Source of the DNA: Streptomyces sp. SID12488
GTDB taxonomy: Bacteria > Actinomycetota > Actinomycetes > Streptomycetales > Streptomycetaceae
Assembly: GCF_010548275.1 (NCBI RefSeq)
Contig: NZ_JAAGLT010000025.1
Span: 62,001-126,000 of the forward strand
DNA length: 64,000 nucleotides
Direction: 5' to 3'
Shown: positions 34,014-42,580 of the stretch, one piece after another
Layout: the number at the start of each line of letters is the position of its first letter
Numbering within the stretch: the stretch's first letter is position 1
Notes under the pieces: model-generated
What the model saw: the letters and a program-made list of their open reading frames with translations, nothing else
What the model was told of the DNA's origin: nothing
Database searches by the model: none
Made by a program: the position numbers and the translations under genes

Positions 34014-35372
34014 ATGCGATCAACAGGACGTACCGTCACCGCTGTTGTGGGCGCGGCACTACTCCTCGGAAGCGTGTCGACCCCGGCCGCCTCCAAGCCC
34101 GTACCACGGCACACCGACCGTGTGCTGGTCTTCTCCAAGACGGCCGCCTTCCGGCACGACTCGATCCCCGACGGCATCACGGCACTCAAGGAAATCGGCG
34201 CGAGCGTCGGCTTCCGGGTCGACGCGACGGAGGACGCGGCGGCGTTCACCTCGGCGAACCTCCGCCGGTACGCGGCCGTCGTATTCCTCTCGACGACCGG
34301 CGATGTCCTGACGAACCGTCAACAGGACTCGTTCGAAAGCTACATCCACCACGGCGGCGGCTATGTGGGCATCCACGCGGCGGCCGACACCGAGTACGAC
34401 TGGGCGTTCTACGGCGGCCTCGTCGGCGCCTACTTCCAGGGGCACCCGGCGATCCAACCGGCGCGGACGGTGGTGGAGGACCGCGCCCACCCGGCGACCG
34501 CCACTCTGGGCGCGGACTGGAACCGTACCGACGAGTGGTATAACTACCGCTCCAATCCACGGAGTTCAGTGCACGTCCTGGCCTCCCTCGACGAGTCGTC
34601 CTACACCGGCGGCACGATGAACGGCGACCACCCGATCGCCTGGTGCCAGAACTACGAGGGCGGACGCTCCTTCTACACCGGCGTCGGCCACCTGTCGTCC
34701 GCGTACACCGAACCGGCGCTCCGGCAGCATCTGTTGGGCGGACTGCGCTGGGCCACCGGCAGGGCCCAGGCGGACTGCCGCCCGGAGAACGGTTATCAGC
34801 CGCTCTTCGACGGCACCTCGCAGGAAGGGTGGAATCAGGCGGGCCCCGGCACCTTCACCGTCTCCGACGACGGCACGCTGACGTCGTCCGGCGGCATGGG
34901 CCTGCTCTGGTACGTCGGCCGGAGCTTCGGCGCCTACTCGCTGAAGCTGGACTGGAAGGCCCGCGGCGACGACAACTCCGGTGTGTTCGTGGGCTTCCCG
35001 CCCTCGGACGACCCGTGGTCGGCGGTCGACAAGGGCTACGAGATCCAGATCGACGCGACCGACGCCCCCGACCGCACCACCGGGGCCGTGTACGGCTTCC
35101 GCTCCGCCGACCTGCGTAAGCGCGACCGGGCGCTGAATCCGCCCGGGGAGTGGAACACGTACGAGATCCGCGTGGAGGGCGAACGCCTCCGCGTCTGGCT
35201 CAACGGTGTGCGGATCAACGATTTCACCAACACCGATCCGGCCCGCAGCCTGCGGGACGGTCACATCGGCATCCAGAACCACGGAGCCGACGACCAGGTG
35301 TCCTTCCGCGACATCCGGATCAAGGAACTGCCCGCGAACGCGCCGGCGAGCCCGGCTGCCACGGGCGACTGA
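34014..35372 (+). CDS. Secreted ThuA - DUF1080 (3-keto-disaccharide hydrolase) fusion
   Basis: 452-residue exported protein. The signal peptide is about residues 1-26. The ThuA domain (about 36-245) shows VLVFSKTAAFRHDSIPDG, GGGYVGIHAAADTEYDW, and PIAWCQNYEGGRSFYTGVGH. The C-terminal domain (about 262-440) is DUF1080 (PF06439), a ConA-like fold annotated as 3-keto-disaccharide hydrolase: LFDGTSQEGWNQAGP and NSGVFVGF, ending VSFRDIRIKEL. It follows the PQQ protein after 12 bp. Both domains are linked by family knowledge to 3-keto-glycoside breakdown. Confidence 0.9.
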   Translation: MRSTGRTVTAVVGAALLLGSVSTPAASKPVPRHTDRVLVFSKTAAFRHDSIPDGITALKEIGASVGFRVDATEDAAAFTSANLRRYAAVVFLSTTGDVLTNRQQDSFESYIHHGGGYVGIHAAADTEYDWAFYGGLVGAYFQGHPAIQPARTVVEDRAHPATATLGADWNRTDEWYNYRSNPRSSVHVLASLDESSYTGGTMNGDHPIAWCQNYEGGRSFYTGVGHLSSAYTEPALRQHLLGGLRWATGRAQADCRPENGYQPLFDGTSQEGWNQAGPGTFTVSDDGTLTSSGGMGLLWYVGRSFGAYSLKLDWKARGDDNSGVFVGFPPSDDPWSAVDKGYEIQIDATDAPDRTTGAVYGFRSADLRKRDRALNPPGEWNTYEIRVEGERLRVWLNGVRINDFTNTDPARSLRDGHIGIQNHGADDQVSFRDIRIKELPANAPASPAATGD

Positions 35373-35452
35373 GCGGCGGCGGGCGGGGGACGCCGGATCT
35401 CCGCCCGCCGCCTTCCCTCCCCTCTCGGCCTGCCGCCGGAGGGTGCGAACAC

Positions 35453-35508
35453 CGTGAACGACAAGCCCTGAACGACCAACCGTGAACGACAAGCCGTGAA
35501 CGACAAGG
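35453..35508. repeat. Four tandem 14-bp repeats ending in a ribosome binding site
   Basis: Units CGTGAACGACAAGC, CCTGAACGACCAAC, CGTGAACGACAAGC and CGTGAACGACAAGG. The last supplies the AAGGAGG site of the next gene. Three copies hold a GTG. Confidence 0.85.
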
Positions 35509-35517
35509 AGGCTGCCC

Positions 35518-36879
35518 ATGTCCACGTCGTCGTCTCATCCTCGAACTCGTGTGGGGGTATGGCTGATCGGAGCCCGCGGCTCCGTCGCCACCACCGTCGT
35601 CGCGGGGTGCGCCGCCGTGACGGCGGGACTGCACCGCCCCATGGGCATGGTCACCGAGACACCCCCGTTCACGGACTGCGACCTCCCACCCCTGTCCGCG
35701 CTCGTCTTCGGCGGCCACGACACCGTGGACTGCCCGCTGCCCAAACGCGCCGAGGCACTGACGGCGGCAGCCGTCCTGCCGTACGGCCTCACGTCGGCCA
35801 TCGCCTCCGAACTGGCCGCCGCGGACCGGGAGATCAGGCCCGGCGGCCCCGCCCCGGGCGACACCACCCGAACCCCGGACGACCTGGTGACGGCCTTCGC
35901 CGCGGACATCCAGGACTTCGTACGACGCCACGACCTGGCCCGAGCCGTGGTGGTGAACGTCGCCTCCACGGAGCCCGCCCCGACCGGCACCGCCCTCCCG
36001 CCGAGCTCGCTGTACGCGGCGGCTGCCCTCCGTACCGGCTGCCCGTACGTCAACTTCACACCGTCGACAGGGCTGCACCACCCGGCGCTCGCCCACGCTG
36101 CGGCGACCAGCGGGCTGCCCTACGCGGGCCGCGACGGCAAAACAGGTCAGACGCTGCTCAGGTCGGTCCTCGGCCCGATGTTCACGCAACGGGCACTGGA
36201 GGTCCGCGCGTGGTCGGGCACCAACCTCCTCGGCGGGGGAGACGGCGCGTCCCTCGCCGACCCCTCCGCGGCGGCGGCGAAGAACGCGGGCAAGGAACGC
36301 GTCCTCACCGACACCCTCGGCACGACACCGGAGGGCGTGGTCCACATCGATGACGTCCCGTCCCTCGGCGACTGGAAAACCGCGTGGGACCACATCGCCT
36401 TCGACGGCTTCCTCGGCACCCGGATGATCCTCCAGACCACCTGGCAGGGCTGCGACTCGGCCCTGGCGGCACCCCTGATCCTCGACCTGGCCCGACTCAC
36501 CGCCCGCGCCCACGAGACTGGCCTCTCGGGCCCCTTGAGCGAACTCGGCTTCTACTTCAAGGACCCGATGGGCGACGGCCCGCCGGGACTGGCGGAGCAG
36601 TACGCGGAACTGGTGCGGTTCGCGGCGCGGCTACGGGGCGGGGGAGGGGCGGCGGCTCCGGCTGGGCCGGCGGGACCAGCGGAACCGGCGGGACCAGCGG
36701 GAGCGACAGGACCGGCGGGGCCTGCTGCACCCGCGCAACCGGCGGCACCGGCGGACAAGAAGTCGCCGGGACCAGCGGGCAAGGAGCCCGGCCGGGAAGC
36801 GGGCACCGGGACAGAGGGCAGCCGTCGGAGCGGGCCTCTGGGCGGGCCACCTGCTGTCGGCGAGGGAGAACGCCGATGA
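35518..36879 (+). CDS. Inositol-3-phosphate synthase family protein with collagen-like tail
   Basis: 453-residue protein. Residues about 10-372 match the myo-inositol-phosphate synthase family, which cyclises glucose-6-phosphate. Evidence is the NAD-binding VGVWLIGARGSVATT, NVASTEPAP, YVNFTPSTG, the Lys-containing YAGRDGKTGQTLL, and GTNLLGGGDG. From about residue 374 the protein becomes a low-complexity Gly/Pro/Ala tail (GPAGPAEPAGPAGATGPAG), then a basic, charged end. The tail is not part of the family. It overlaps the next gene by 4 bp (ATGA). It lies where ebo-linked homologues are found in actinobacteria. Confidence 0.87.
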   Translation: MSTSSSHPRTRVGVWLIGARGSVATTVVAGCAAVTAGLHRPMGMVTETPPFTDCDLPPLSALVFGGHDTVDCPLPKRAEALTAAAVLPYGLTSAIASELAAADREIRPGGPAPGDTTRTPDDLVTAFAADIQDFVRRHDLARAVVVNVASTEPAPTGTALPPSSLYAAAALRTGCPYVNFTPSTGLHHPALAHAAATSGLPYAGRDGKTGQTLLRSVLGPMFTQRALEVRAWSGTNLLGGGDGASLADPSAAAAKNAGKERVLTDTLGTTPEGVVHIDDVPSLGDWKTAWDHIAFDGFLGTRMILQTTWQGCDSALAAPLILDLARLTARAHETGLSGPLSELGFYFKDPMGDGPPGLAEQYAELVRFAARLRGGGGAAAPAGPAGPAEPAGPAGATGPAGPAAPAQPAAPADKKSPGPAGKEPGREAGTGTEGSRRSGPLGGPPAVGEGERR

Positions 36880-38009
36880 GCACGCCGGCCGACCCACGGG
36901 CCCGAGGTGGTGCACGGGACCGGAGCAACCGGGGACGCGCCCGGTCGAAGACGCCGCGCGACATCACCACCCCCCTCCGCTTCGGCTACGGAACCAACGG
37001 CCTCACCGACCTCCGCCTCGACGACGCCCTCGGCCTGCTGGCAGGCCTTGGCTACGACGGTGTCGGCCTGACCCTCGACCACATGCATCTCGACCCGCTC
37101 GCCCCCGACCTCCCCGCCCGCACCCGACTGATCGCCCGCCGCTTGAACACCCTCGGTCTCGGCGTCACCGTGGAAACCGGCGCCCGCTATGTACTCGACC
37201 CGCGCCGCAAACACGGCCCGTCTCTCCTCGACCCCGACCCGGACGACCGCGCACGACGTGTCGACCTCCTGCTCAGGGCGGTACGAGTCGCCGCGGACCT
37301 GGGCGCCCACGCCGTGCACTGCTTCAGCGGCATCACCCCCGCCGACACGGATCCGGACACGGCCTGGCACCGCCTGACCGAAGCCCTCGCCCCGGTCCTG
37401 GTCGCGGCCACCGCTGCCGGCGTCCCGCTCGCCGTCGAACCCGAACCCGGCCATCTCCTCGCCACCATCGCCGACTTCCACCACCTCCGGCACGCACTCG
37501 ACGACCCCGGAGCCCTCGGACTCACCCTCGACCTCGGTCACTGTCAGTGCCTCGAACCACTCCCTCCCGCCGACTGCGTCCGCGCCGCCGCGCCCTGGCT
37601 GCGTCACGTCCAGATCGAGGACATGCGCCGCGGGATCCACGAACATCTCCCCTTCGGCGACGGGGAGATCGACTTCCCGCCCGTGCTCGCCGCGCTGGCC
37701 GCCACCGGCTATCAGGGTCTGACCGTCGTGGAACTGCCCCGCCACTCCCACGCGGGCCCCCACCACGCCGAACACTCCCTCCGCTTCCTCCACGATGCGG
37801 TCCGGGCCACCCCGGCCTCTTCCGTCGGCTCCTCCGATGCCGTAGCGCCGACCGCCAGGGCACCCCGGTCCGCCAAAGCCCCGCAGACCACCCCTCCGCA
37901 TGCCGTCACCTCGATCACCGCAACCGCGACGGCCGCTTCCGCCACCTCCTTCACCACTCCGCCGCCCATGTACCCCGAAGCCACCCCCGCCGAAGGGAGC
38001 ACCCCATGA
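36876..38009 (+). CDS. Sugar phosphate isomerase/epimerase, ebo-linked
   Basis: 377-residue TIM-barrel protein of the AP-endonuclease-2 family. The barrel runs from about residue 33 (LRFGYGTNGLTDLRLDDAL) to 310. Metal-ligand segments are PLAVEPEPGHLL (Glu), LTLDLGHCQCL (Asp, His), RHVQIEDMRRGIHEHLPFG (Glu, His), and LTVVELPRHSH (Glu). The first ~30 residues are Arg-rich, and the last ~65 are a Thr/Ala/Pro tail without structure. Start and stop overlap both neighbours by ATGA, so it is translationally coupled in the ebo operon. Confidence 0.86.
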   Translation: MSTPADPRARGGARDRSNRGRARSKTPRDITTPLRFGYGTNGLTDLRLDDALGLLAGLGYDGVGLTLDHMHLDPLAPDLPARTRLIARRLNTLGLGVTVETGARYVLDPRRKHGPSLLDPDPDDRARRVDLLLRAVRVAADLGAHAVHCFSGITPADTDPDTAWHRLTEALAPVLVAATAAGVPLAVEPEPGHLLATIADFHHLRHALDDPGALGLTLDLGHCQCLEPLPPADCVRAAAPWLRHVQIEDMRRGIHEHLPFGDGEIDFPPVLAALAATGYQGLTVVELPRHSHAGPHHAEHSLRFLHDAVRATPASSVGSSDAVAPTARAPRSAKAPQTTPPHAVTSITATATAASATSFTTPPPMYPEATPAEGSTP

Positions 38010-38674
38010 CCCGGCCCCACCCCGTCCCGGGCACCCCGGCGGCCGACATCCCCCTCTCCCGTACCCCGCTGGACGTCCTCCGCGCCCAGGTCACCGCCTG
38101 CCTCGGCGAAGCCGCCCGCAGCTGGCTCGCCCTCGCCCTGGACGAGGCAGCCGCCCGCTCAGGAGCCCACGGACCCATCTCCGTCTGGGAGTTGCGCCTC
38201 GCCGAAGCCGGCCGCCGCTGCGGCACCGACCACGCGGACGCCGTACGCGTCCTGATCCTGCACGCCGCCCATGCCGGCCCGGACGCCCTCACCCGTGTCT
38301 ACCGGCAGGGCACCGCCGCCGAACGCCGAGCCGTCCTGCACGCCCTGCCCCACCTGGTCGCCGGCCCCGACGCCCTTCCACTGGTGGAGGACGCCCTGCG
38401 CACCAACGACACCAGCCTCGTCGCCGCGGCCGTCGGCCCGTACGCCGCCCGTCACCTGGACGCCCACAACTGGCGCCACGCCGTGCTGAAGTGCCTGTTC
38501 ACCGGAGTGCCCGTCGACGAGGTGGCCGACCTCCGCCACCGGGCCCGGGCCGACACGGAACTCGCCCGCATGCTCGACGACTACGCCGCCGAACGAGCCG
38601 CCGCCGGCCGCCCCGTCCCCGAGGACCTCTACCGCGTCCTGGCCCTGACGGCGACCGAAGCGAAGGAGTCCTGA
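38006..38674 (+). CDS. eboA: EboA family protein
   Basis: 222-residue cytoplasmic protein of the EboA family, all-helical. The characteristic C-terminal block AHNWRHAVLKCLFTGVP, then DEVADLRHRADTEL-like residues and MLDDYAAERAAAGR, is present. The N-terminal half has ARSWLALALDEAA and paired-helix repeats. EboA has no known catalytic function. The ebo cluster is needed in the cyanobacterium Nostoc punctiforme to send a scytonemin precursor to the periplasm. It overlaps the genes on both sides (ATGA, TGATG). Confidence 0.88.
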   Translation: MTRPHPVPGTPAADIPLSRTPLDVLRAQVTACLGEAARSWLALALDEAAARSGAHGPISVWELRLAEAGRRCGTDHADAVRVLILHAAHAGPDALTRVYRQGTAAERRAVLHALPHLVAGPDALPLVEDALRTNDTSLVAAAVGPYAARHLDAHNWRHAVLKCLFTGVPVDEVADLRHRARADTELARMLDDYAAERAAAGRPVPEDLYRVLALTATEAKES

Positions 38675-39522
38675 TGCGCATCTTCGACCCCCACATCCAC
38701 ATGACGTCACGGACCACCGACGACTACCAGGCCATGTACACCGCAGGGGTCCGTGCCGTCGTCGAACCCTCCTTCTGGCTCGGCCAGCCCCGCACCTCGC
38801 CCGCCTCCTTCTTCGACTACTTCGACTCCCTCCTCGGCTGGGAACCCTTCCGCGCCGCGCAGTACGGCATCGCCCACCACTGCACGATCGCCCTCAACCC
38901 CAAGGAGGCGAACGACCCCCGTTGCGTCCCCGTCCTCGACGAACTGCCCAGGTATCTCGCCAAGGACCGCGTCGTCGCCGTCGGTGAGATCGGCTACGAC
39001 TCGATGACCCCCGCCGAGGACACGGCCTTCGCCGCCCAGCTCCAGCTCGCCGCCGACCACGGTCTGCCCGCGCTCGTCCACACCCCGCACCGGGACAAGC
39101 TCGCCGGCCTCCGCCGCACCCTCGACGTCGTACGGGAGTCGGCCCTGCCACCGGCGCGGGTCCTGGTCGACCATCTCAACGAGACCACCGTCAAGGAGGC
39201 CAAGGACAGCGGCTGCTGGCTCGGCTTCTCGGTCTATCCGGAGACCAAGATGGACGAGGAACGAATGGTCGCGATCCTCCGCGGCCACGGCCTTGATCAG
39301 GTGCTGGTCAACTCCGCGGCCGACTGGGGCAGAAGCGATCCCCTCAAGACCCGCAAGGTCGGCGACCTGATGCTGGCGGAGGGTTTCACCGAGGACGACG
39401 TCGACCGCGTCCTGTGGCGCAACCCGGTTGCCTTCTACGGGCTCAGCGGCCGGCTGGACCTCGACGTCGACGCGACCGACGCCACCCACGAGGGCAACTC
39501 CGTCCTGCGCGGCGGGGAGTGA
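38674..39522 (+). CDS. eboB: TatD family metal-dependent hydrolase (EboB)
   Basis: 282-residue TatD-type amidohydrolase. Visible are the first metal site DPHIHMTSRT, VVAVGEIGYDSM (Glu), LVHTPHRDK (His), LVDHLNETT (His), and the final Asp in NSAADWGRSD. The gene starts on the stop of eboA (TGATG) and is followed after 3 bp by eboE, the usual ebo order. The C-terminal ~20 residues are variable. The substrate of EboB is unknown. Confidence 0.88.
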   Translation: MRIFDPHIHMTSRTTDDYQAMYTAGVRAVVEPSFWLGQPRTSPASFFDYFDSLLGWEPFRAAQYGIAHHCTIALNPKEANDPRCVPVLDELPRYLAKDRVVAVGEIGYDSMTPAEDTAFAAQLQLAADHGLPALVHTPHRDKLAGLRRTLDVVRESALPPARVLVDHLNETTVKEAKDSGCWLGFSVYPETKMDEERMVAILRGHGLDQVLVNSAADWGRSDPLKTRKVGDLMLAEGFTEDDVDRVLWRNPVAFYGLSGRLDLDVDATDATHEGNSVLRGGE

Positions 39523-39525
39523 CCG

Positions 39526-40695
39526 ATGCGCTTCCGCCACCCCGACGGCTCCACCGTCCACCTCGCCTACTGCACCAACGTCCACCCCGCCGAAACCCTC
39601 GACGGTGTCCTCGCCCAACTCCGCGACCACTGCGAACCCGTACGCCGACGCCTCGGCCGTGACCGGCTGGGCATCGGACTGTGGCTGGCCAGAGACGCCG
39701 CACACGCCCTGGTCACCGACCCCTCCGCCCTGCGCGGCCTGCGCACCGAACTCGACCGGCGCGGCCTCGAAGTCGTCACCCTCAACGGCTTCCCCTACGA
39801 GGGTTTCGGCGCCGAGAAGGTCAAGTACCGCGTCTACAAGCCGGACTGGGCCGACCCCGAGCGCCTCGCCCACACCACCGACCTGGCCCGGGTCCTCGCC
39901 GGTCTTCTCCCCGACGACGTCACCGAAGGCAGCGTCTCCACCCTGCCGATCGCCTGGCGCACCGCCCACGACACCGAGCGCGCGGCCACTGCCCTGACCG
40001 CCCTGGGCACTCTCGCGGAGCGCCTCGACGCCCTCGCCGAACTCACCGGCCGCTCCATCCGCGTCGGACTGGAACCGGAACCCGGCTGCACCGTCGAGAC
40101 CACCGCCGACACCATCGCCCCGCTCACCGCGATCGGCCACCACCGCATCGGCGTCTGCGTCGACACCTGCCACCTCGCCACCTCCTTCGAAGATCCGCAC
40201 ACCGCCCTGGACGCGCTCACGCGGGCCCGCGTTCCTGTCGTCAAGTCCCAGCTCTCCGCCGCCCTGCACGCCGAACACCCCCACCTCCCCGAAGTCCGCG
40301 AAGCACTCGCCGCCTTCGACGAACCCCGCTTCCTGCACCAGACCCGCACGGCCACCGCCGCCGGACTGCGTGGCACGGACGACCTCGGCGAAGCCCTCCA
40401 CAGCGACGCCCTGCCCGACGCCTGCCCATGGCGCGCCCACTTCCACGTCCCGCTCCACGCGGCCCCCGCCGCACCTCTCGCCTCCACGCTCCCCGTACTC
40501 AAGTCCGCGCTGACCCGCCTCGTCGGCGGCCCGCACCCCCTCACCCGGCATCTGGAGGTCGAGACCTACACCTGGCAGGCACTCCCACCCGAGCTGCGGC
40601 CCCGCACCCGCGCCCAGCTCGCCGACGGCATCGCCGCCGAACTCACCCTCGCCCGCGACCTGTTGAGCGACCTGGGCCTGAAGGAGCTGCCATGA
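39526..40695 (+). CDS. eboE: Metabolite traffic protein EboE
   Basis: 389-residue TIM-barrel protein of the sugar isomerase/AP-endonuclease-2 fold, recognisable as EboE. It begins VHLAYCTNVHPAETLDGVL and has VTLNGFPYEGFGAEKVKYRV, IRVGLEPEPGCTVET (Glu), IGVCVDTCHLATSFE (Asp, His), and ends LEVETYTWQALP. Its length is normal for the family and no frame damage is seen. It overlaps the eboF remnant by 4 bp (ATGA), so the operon structure survived the loss of eboF. Confidence 0.9.
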   Translation: MRFRHPDGSTVHLAYCTNVHPAETLDGVLAQLRDHCEPVRRRLGRDRLGIGLWLARDAAHALVTDPSALRGLRTELDRRGLEVVTLNGFPYEGFGAEKVKYRVYKPDWADPERLAHTTDLARVLAGLLPDDVTEGSVSTLPIAWRTAHDTERAATALTALGTLAERLDALAELTGRSIRVGLEPEPGCTVETTADTIAPLTAIGHHRIGVCVDTCHLATSFEDPHTALDALTRARVPVVKSQLSAALHAEHPHLPEVREALAAFDEPRFLHQTRTATAAGLRGTDDLGEALHSDALPDACPWRAHFHVPLHAAPAAPLASTLPVLKSALTRLVGGPHPLTRHLEVETYTWQALPPELRPRTRAQLADGIAAELTLARDLLSDLGLKELP

Positions 40696-41167
40696 GCCCC
40701 CGCCCCGCAGGCGAAGCCGGCGTGGAACAACTCCTCGACGACGAGGGCAGGAAGACCCACCGCCTCGAGACCATCCGCGCTCCGGCGAACTCGGCGCCGT
40801 GGCGGAGCCGGACGCCTGGTTCACGTACTACTGCTGGCTCGACGACGCACACGCACCCGACTTCGCACAGCTCGTCGAGATCCACCGCAGACCCGGATAC
40901 GACCCGGTCGAACTCTTCATGGATCCGCACGACCCGTTGGTCAAGGTCAAGGCGGCCACCGTGCCGGCCCGCAAGAAGCTCGCCCTGCGTTACCGCATGG
41001 CGGTCGTCCCCCAGGATCCCTCGCCTGTTCGCGGCAGCCACGGCCGCCCTCCGGCGAGCGACGACGACGGTCCGCTCCTCATCTGCTCCACCCCCCGTGC
41101 CGTCGACGGCCGCATCGCGGCCACCGATGTGAAGTCGCTCCTTCTCCAACTGACCGGTCACTCCTGA
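40692..41167 (+). pseudogene. eboF: eboF remnant: N-terminal deletion plus frameshift
   Basis: What is left of an alkaline phosphatase-superfamily (nucleotide pyrophosphatase-like) EboF. ATG at 40692 gives MSPRPAGEAGVEQLLDDEG, then KKTH-type residues RKTHRL. The first five residues may be the old start; the catalytic N-terminal ~300 residues (metal sites and Thr nucleophile) are missing. After CTCGAGACC at 40764-40772 the reading jumps to another frame, where homology resumes: HPRSGELGAVAEPDAW, then WLDDAHAPDFAQLVEIHRRP, YDPVELFMDP, and ATDVKSLLLQL to the stop at 41167. A 2-bp GA duplication would explain the shift. It cannot make an active phosphatase. Confidence 0.82.
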
Positions 41168-41224
41168 CTGGTCACAAGTGAAGCACTCACCACTGACAAC
41201 GCCTTCCCCATCGAGGAGTTCCAC

Positions 41225-42283
41225 ATGACCCGCACACCCCGCCCGACCGGCAGCAGCAAGGCGCACGACCCCGAACTCGCCCACCGCCTCAGCCGAAGAG
41301 GCATGCTCGGCGTGGCCGCCGGAGCCACCGCCGCCGCTCTCCTCGGCGCCGCCTCCCCGGCCACGGCGGCCACCTCCGCACAGACCGCCACCGCGGGCCG
41401 GGGCCGTCCCGTCCTGCCGCCCGGCCGGCTCGGCATCCAGCTGTACAGCCTGCGCGACAAGGTCTCCACGCTGGGCTTCGCCCCCGTGTTCGCCGAGCTG
41501 AAGAAATACGGCTACGACGAGGTCGAGTTCGCCGGATACACCCAGGGCTCCGCGGGCCCCATCACCCTCGCCCAGCTCAAGCGACTGGCGCGCGATCACG
41601 GCCTCAACCCGATCGGCAGCCACGTCGGCTACTACGCCGACGACCCGAACGCGTACACCTTCGCGCAGAACCTCGACAAGGTCCTCGACGACGCCCAGGC
41701 CCTCGGTCTCAAGCACATCGGCACCGCCTCCGGCCCGTTCCGCTACGGCTCCACCGTCGACGCCTGGAAGCGGGCAGCGGAGGAGTTCAACACGTACGGC
41801 GCGGCGGCCAGGGCACGCGGCATGAAGTTCTACCAGCACAACCACTCCGAGGAGTTCTCCTTCGCCACCGACAACCCGAAGGTCCGGCTCTACGACGTGC
41901 TGCTCGCCGAGACCGACCCCAAGCTCGTGTACCTGGAGATGGACATCTTCTGGGCGTACTCGGGCCAGTTCCGCTTCTCGAAGCGGCCCGACGGCACACC
42001 GGCGCCCTTCGAGCCCCTCGACTACGTCCTCAGGCAGCCCGACCGCTACCCGCTCTTCCATGTCAAGGACGGCGTGAGCGACCCGGGCAACCAGTACGGC
42101 TACCGCATGACCGACGTCGGTGACGGCGACATCGACTACCAGCGGTTCATCTCCGGCGTCACCCGACTGCACGGCCACCGCCTCGCCCACCACTGGCAGG
42201 CCGAGCACGACAACCCGGCCGAGTCCTTCACCTTCGCGCGCCGCTCCAGCGAGCACCTCCACTCACTGCGCGAGAAGTGCTGA
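41225..42283 (+). CDS. Tat-exported sugar phosphate isomerase/epimerase-like protein
   Basis: 352-residue TIM-barrel protein with a twin-arginine signal (LSRRGMLGVAAGA, cleavage near ATAA). The barrel is of the xylose isomerase-like/AP-endonuclease-2 family: LGIQLYSLRDKVSTLGF, KKYGYDEVEFAGY, FYQHNHSEEF (His, Glu), VYLEMDIFWAY (Glu, Asp), FHVKDGVSD (His, Asp). Secreted members often sit in 3-keto-sugar and inositol catabolic clusters. It is the last gene before the strong terminator at 42298. GAGGAG lies just upstream of the ATG. Confidence 0.88.
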   Translation: MTRTPRPTGSSKAHDPELAHRLSRRGMLGVAAGATAAALLGAASPATAATSAQTATAGRGRPVLPPGRLGIQLYSLRDKVSTLGFAPVFAELKKYGYDEVEFAGYTQGSAGPITLAQLKRLARDHGLNPIGSHVGYYADDPNAYTFAQNLDKVLDDAQALGLKHIGTASGPFRYGSTVDAWKRAAEEFNTYGAAARARGMKFYQHNHSEEFSFATDNPKVRLYDVLLAETDPKLVYLEMDIFWAYSGQFRFSKRPDGTPAPFEPLDYVLRQPDRYPLFHVKDGVSDPGNQYGYRMTDVGDGDIDYQRFISGVTRLHGHRLAHHWQAEHDNPAESFTFARRSSEHLHSLREKC

Positions 42284-42297
42284 CGGCCCGCGTATAT

Positions 42298-42344
42298 GTG
42301 AGGAGGCCCTCCCGGAACGGCGAATCCCGGGAGGGCCTCCTCAC
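42298..42344 (+). terminator. Strong terminator ending the catabolic/ebo locus
   Basis: An 18-bp perfect stem (GTGAGGAGGCCCTCCCGG at 42298-42315, complement at 42327-42344) with an 11-nt loop, 14 bp after the last stop. No T tract. Confidence 0.85.
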
Positions 42345-42499
42345 GCGCGCGTGCCGCGAGGGCGGAGGACCCGTACGCCGTGTTGCCTCATGGCCGCGAG
42401 GTGCGGTCCACGGGCGACGAGTTGGACGTCGGCGCCTGCTTGGTGCAGGGCGGCGCCGACATAGGGGCCGATGGCTCCGGTGCCGGGATGGCGACTCAC
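42341..42499 (-). pseudogene. N-terminal fragment of a ketopantoate reductase (ApbA/PanE-like)
   Basis: 52 codons from GTG 42499 to TGA 42341. Residues 6-45 (GTGAIGPYVGAAL, ADVQLVARG, HLAAMRQHGVRV) match the opening Rossmann fold of 2-dehydropantoate 2-reductases: GxGAIG, the strand-2 segment and the AMREHG-like helix. The rest of the ~300-residue enzyme is absent. The stop lies inside the arm of the 42298-42344 terminator, so the break coincides with that junction. The remaining ~240 bp to the GntR gene hold only possible operators. Confidence 0.65.
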
Positions 42500-42560
42500 A
42501 CTGGGTGGCGCTCCGTTCGGTCGAGGGTGTACTGCGGAACTGTCGAAAACCGTCGGCGAA

Positions 42561-42580
42561 ATATTGCCTACAGGATGCAG
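42561..42580. promoter_or_regulatory. Possible GntR-type site (ATATTGCCTACAGG)
   Basis: TTGCCTACAG here and CTGTAGGC at 42679-42686 are inverted copies of each other upstream of the GntR gene. The left half resembles the site at 20946. Confidence 0.3.
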
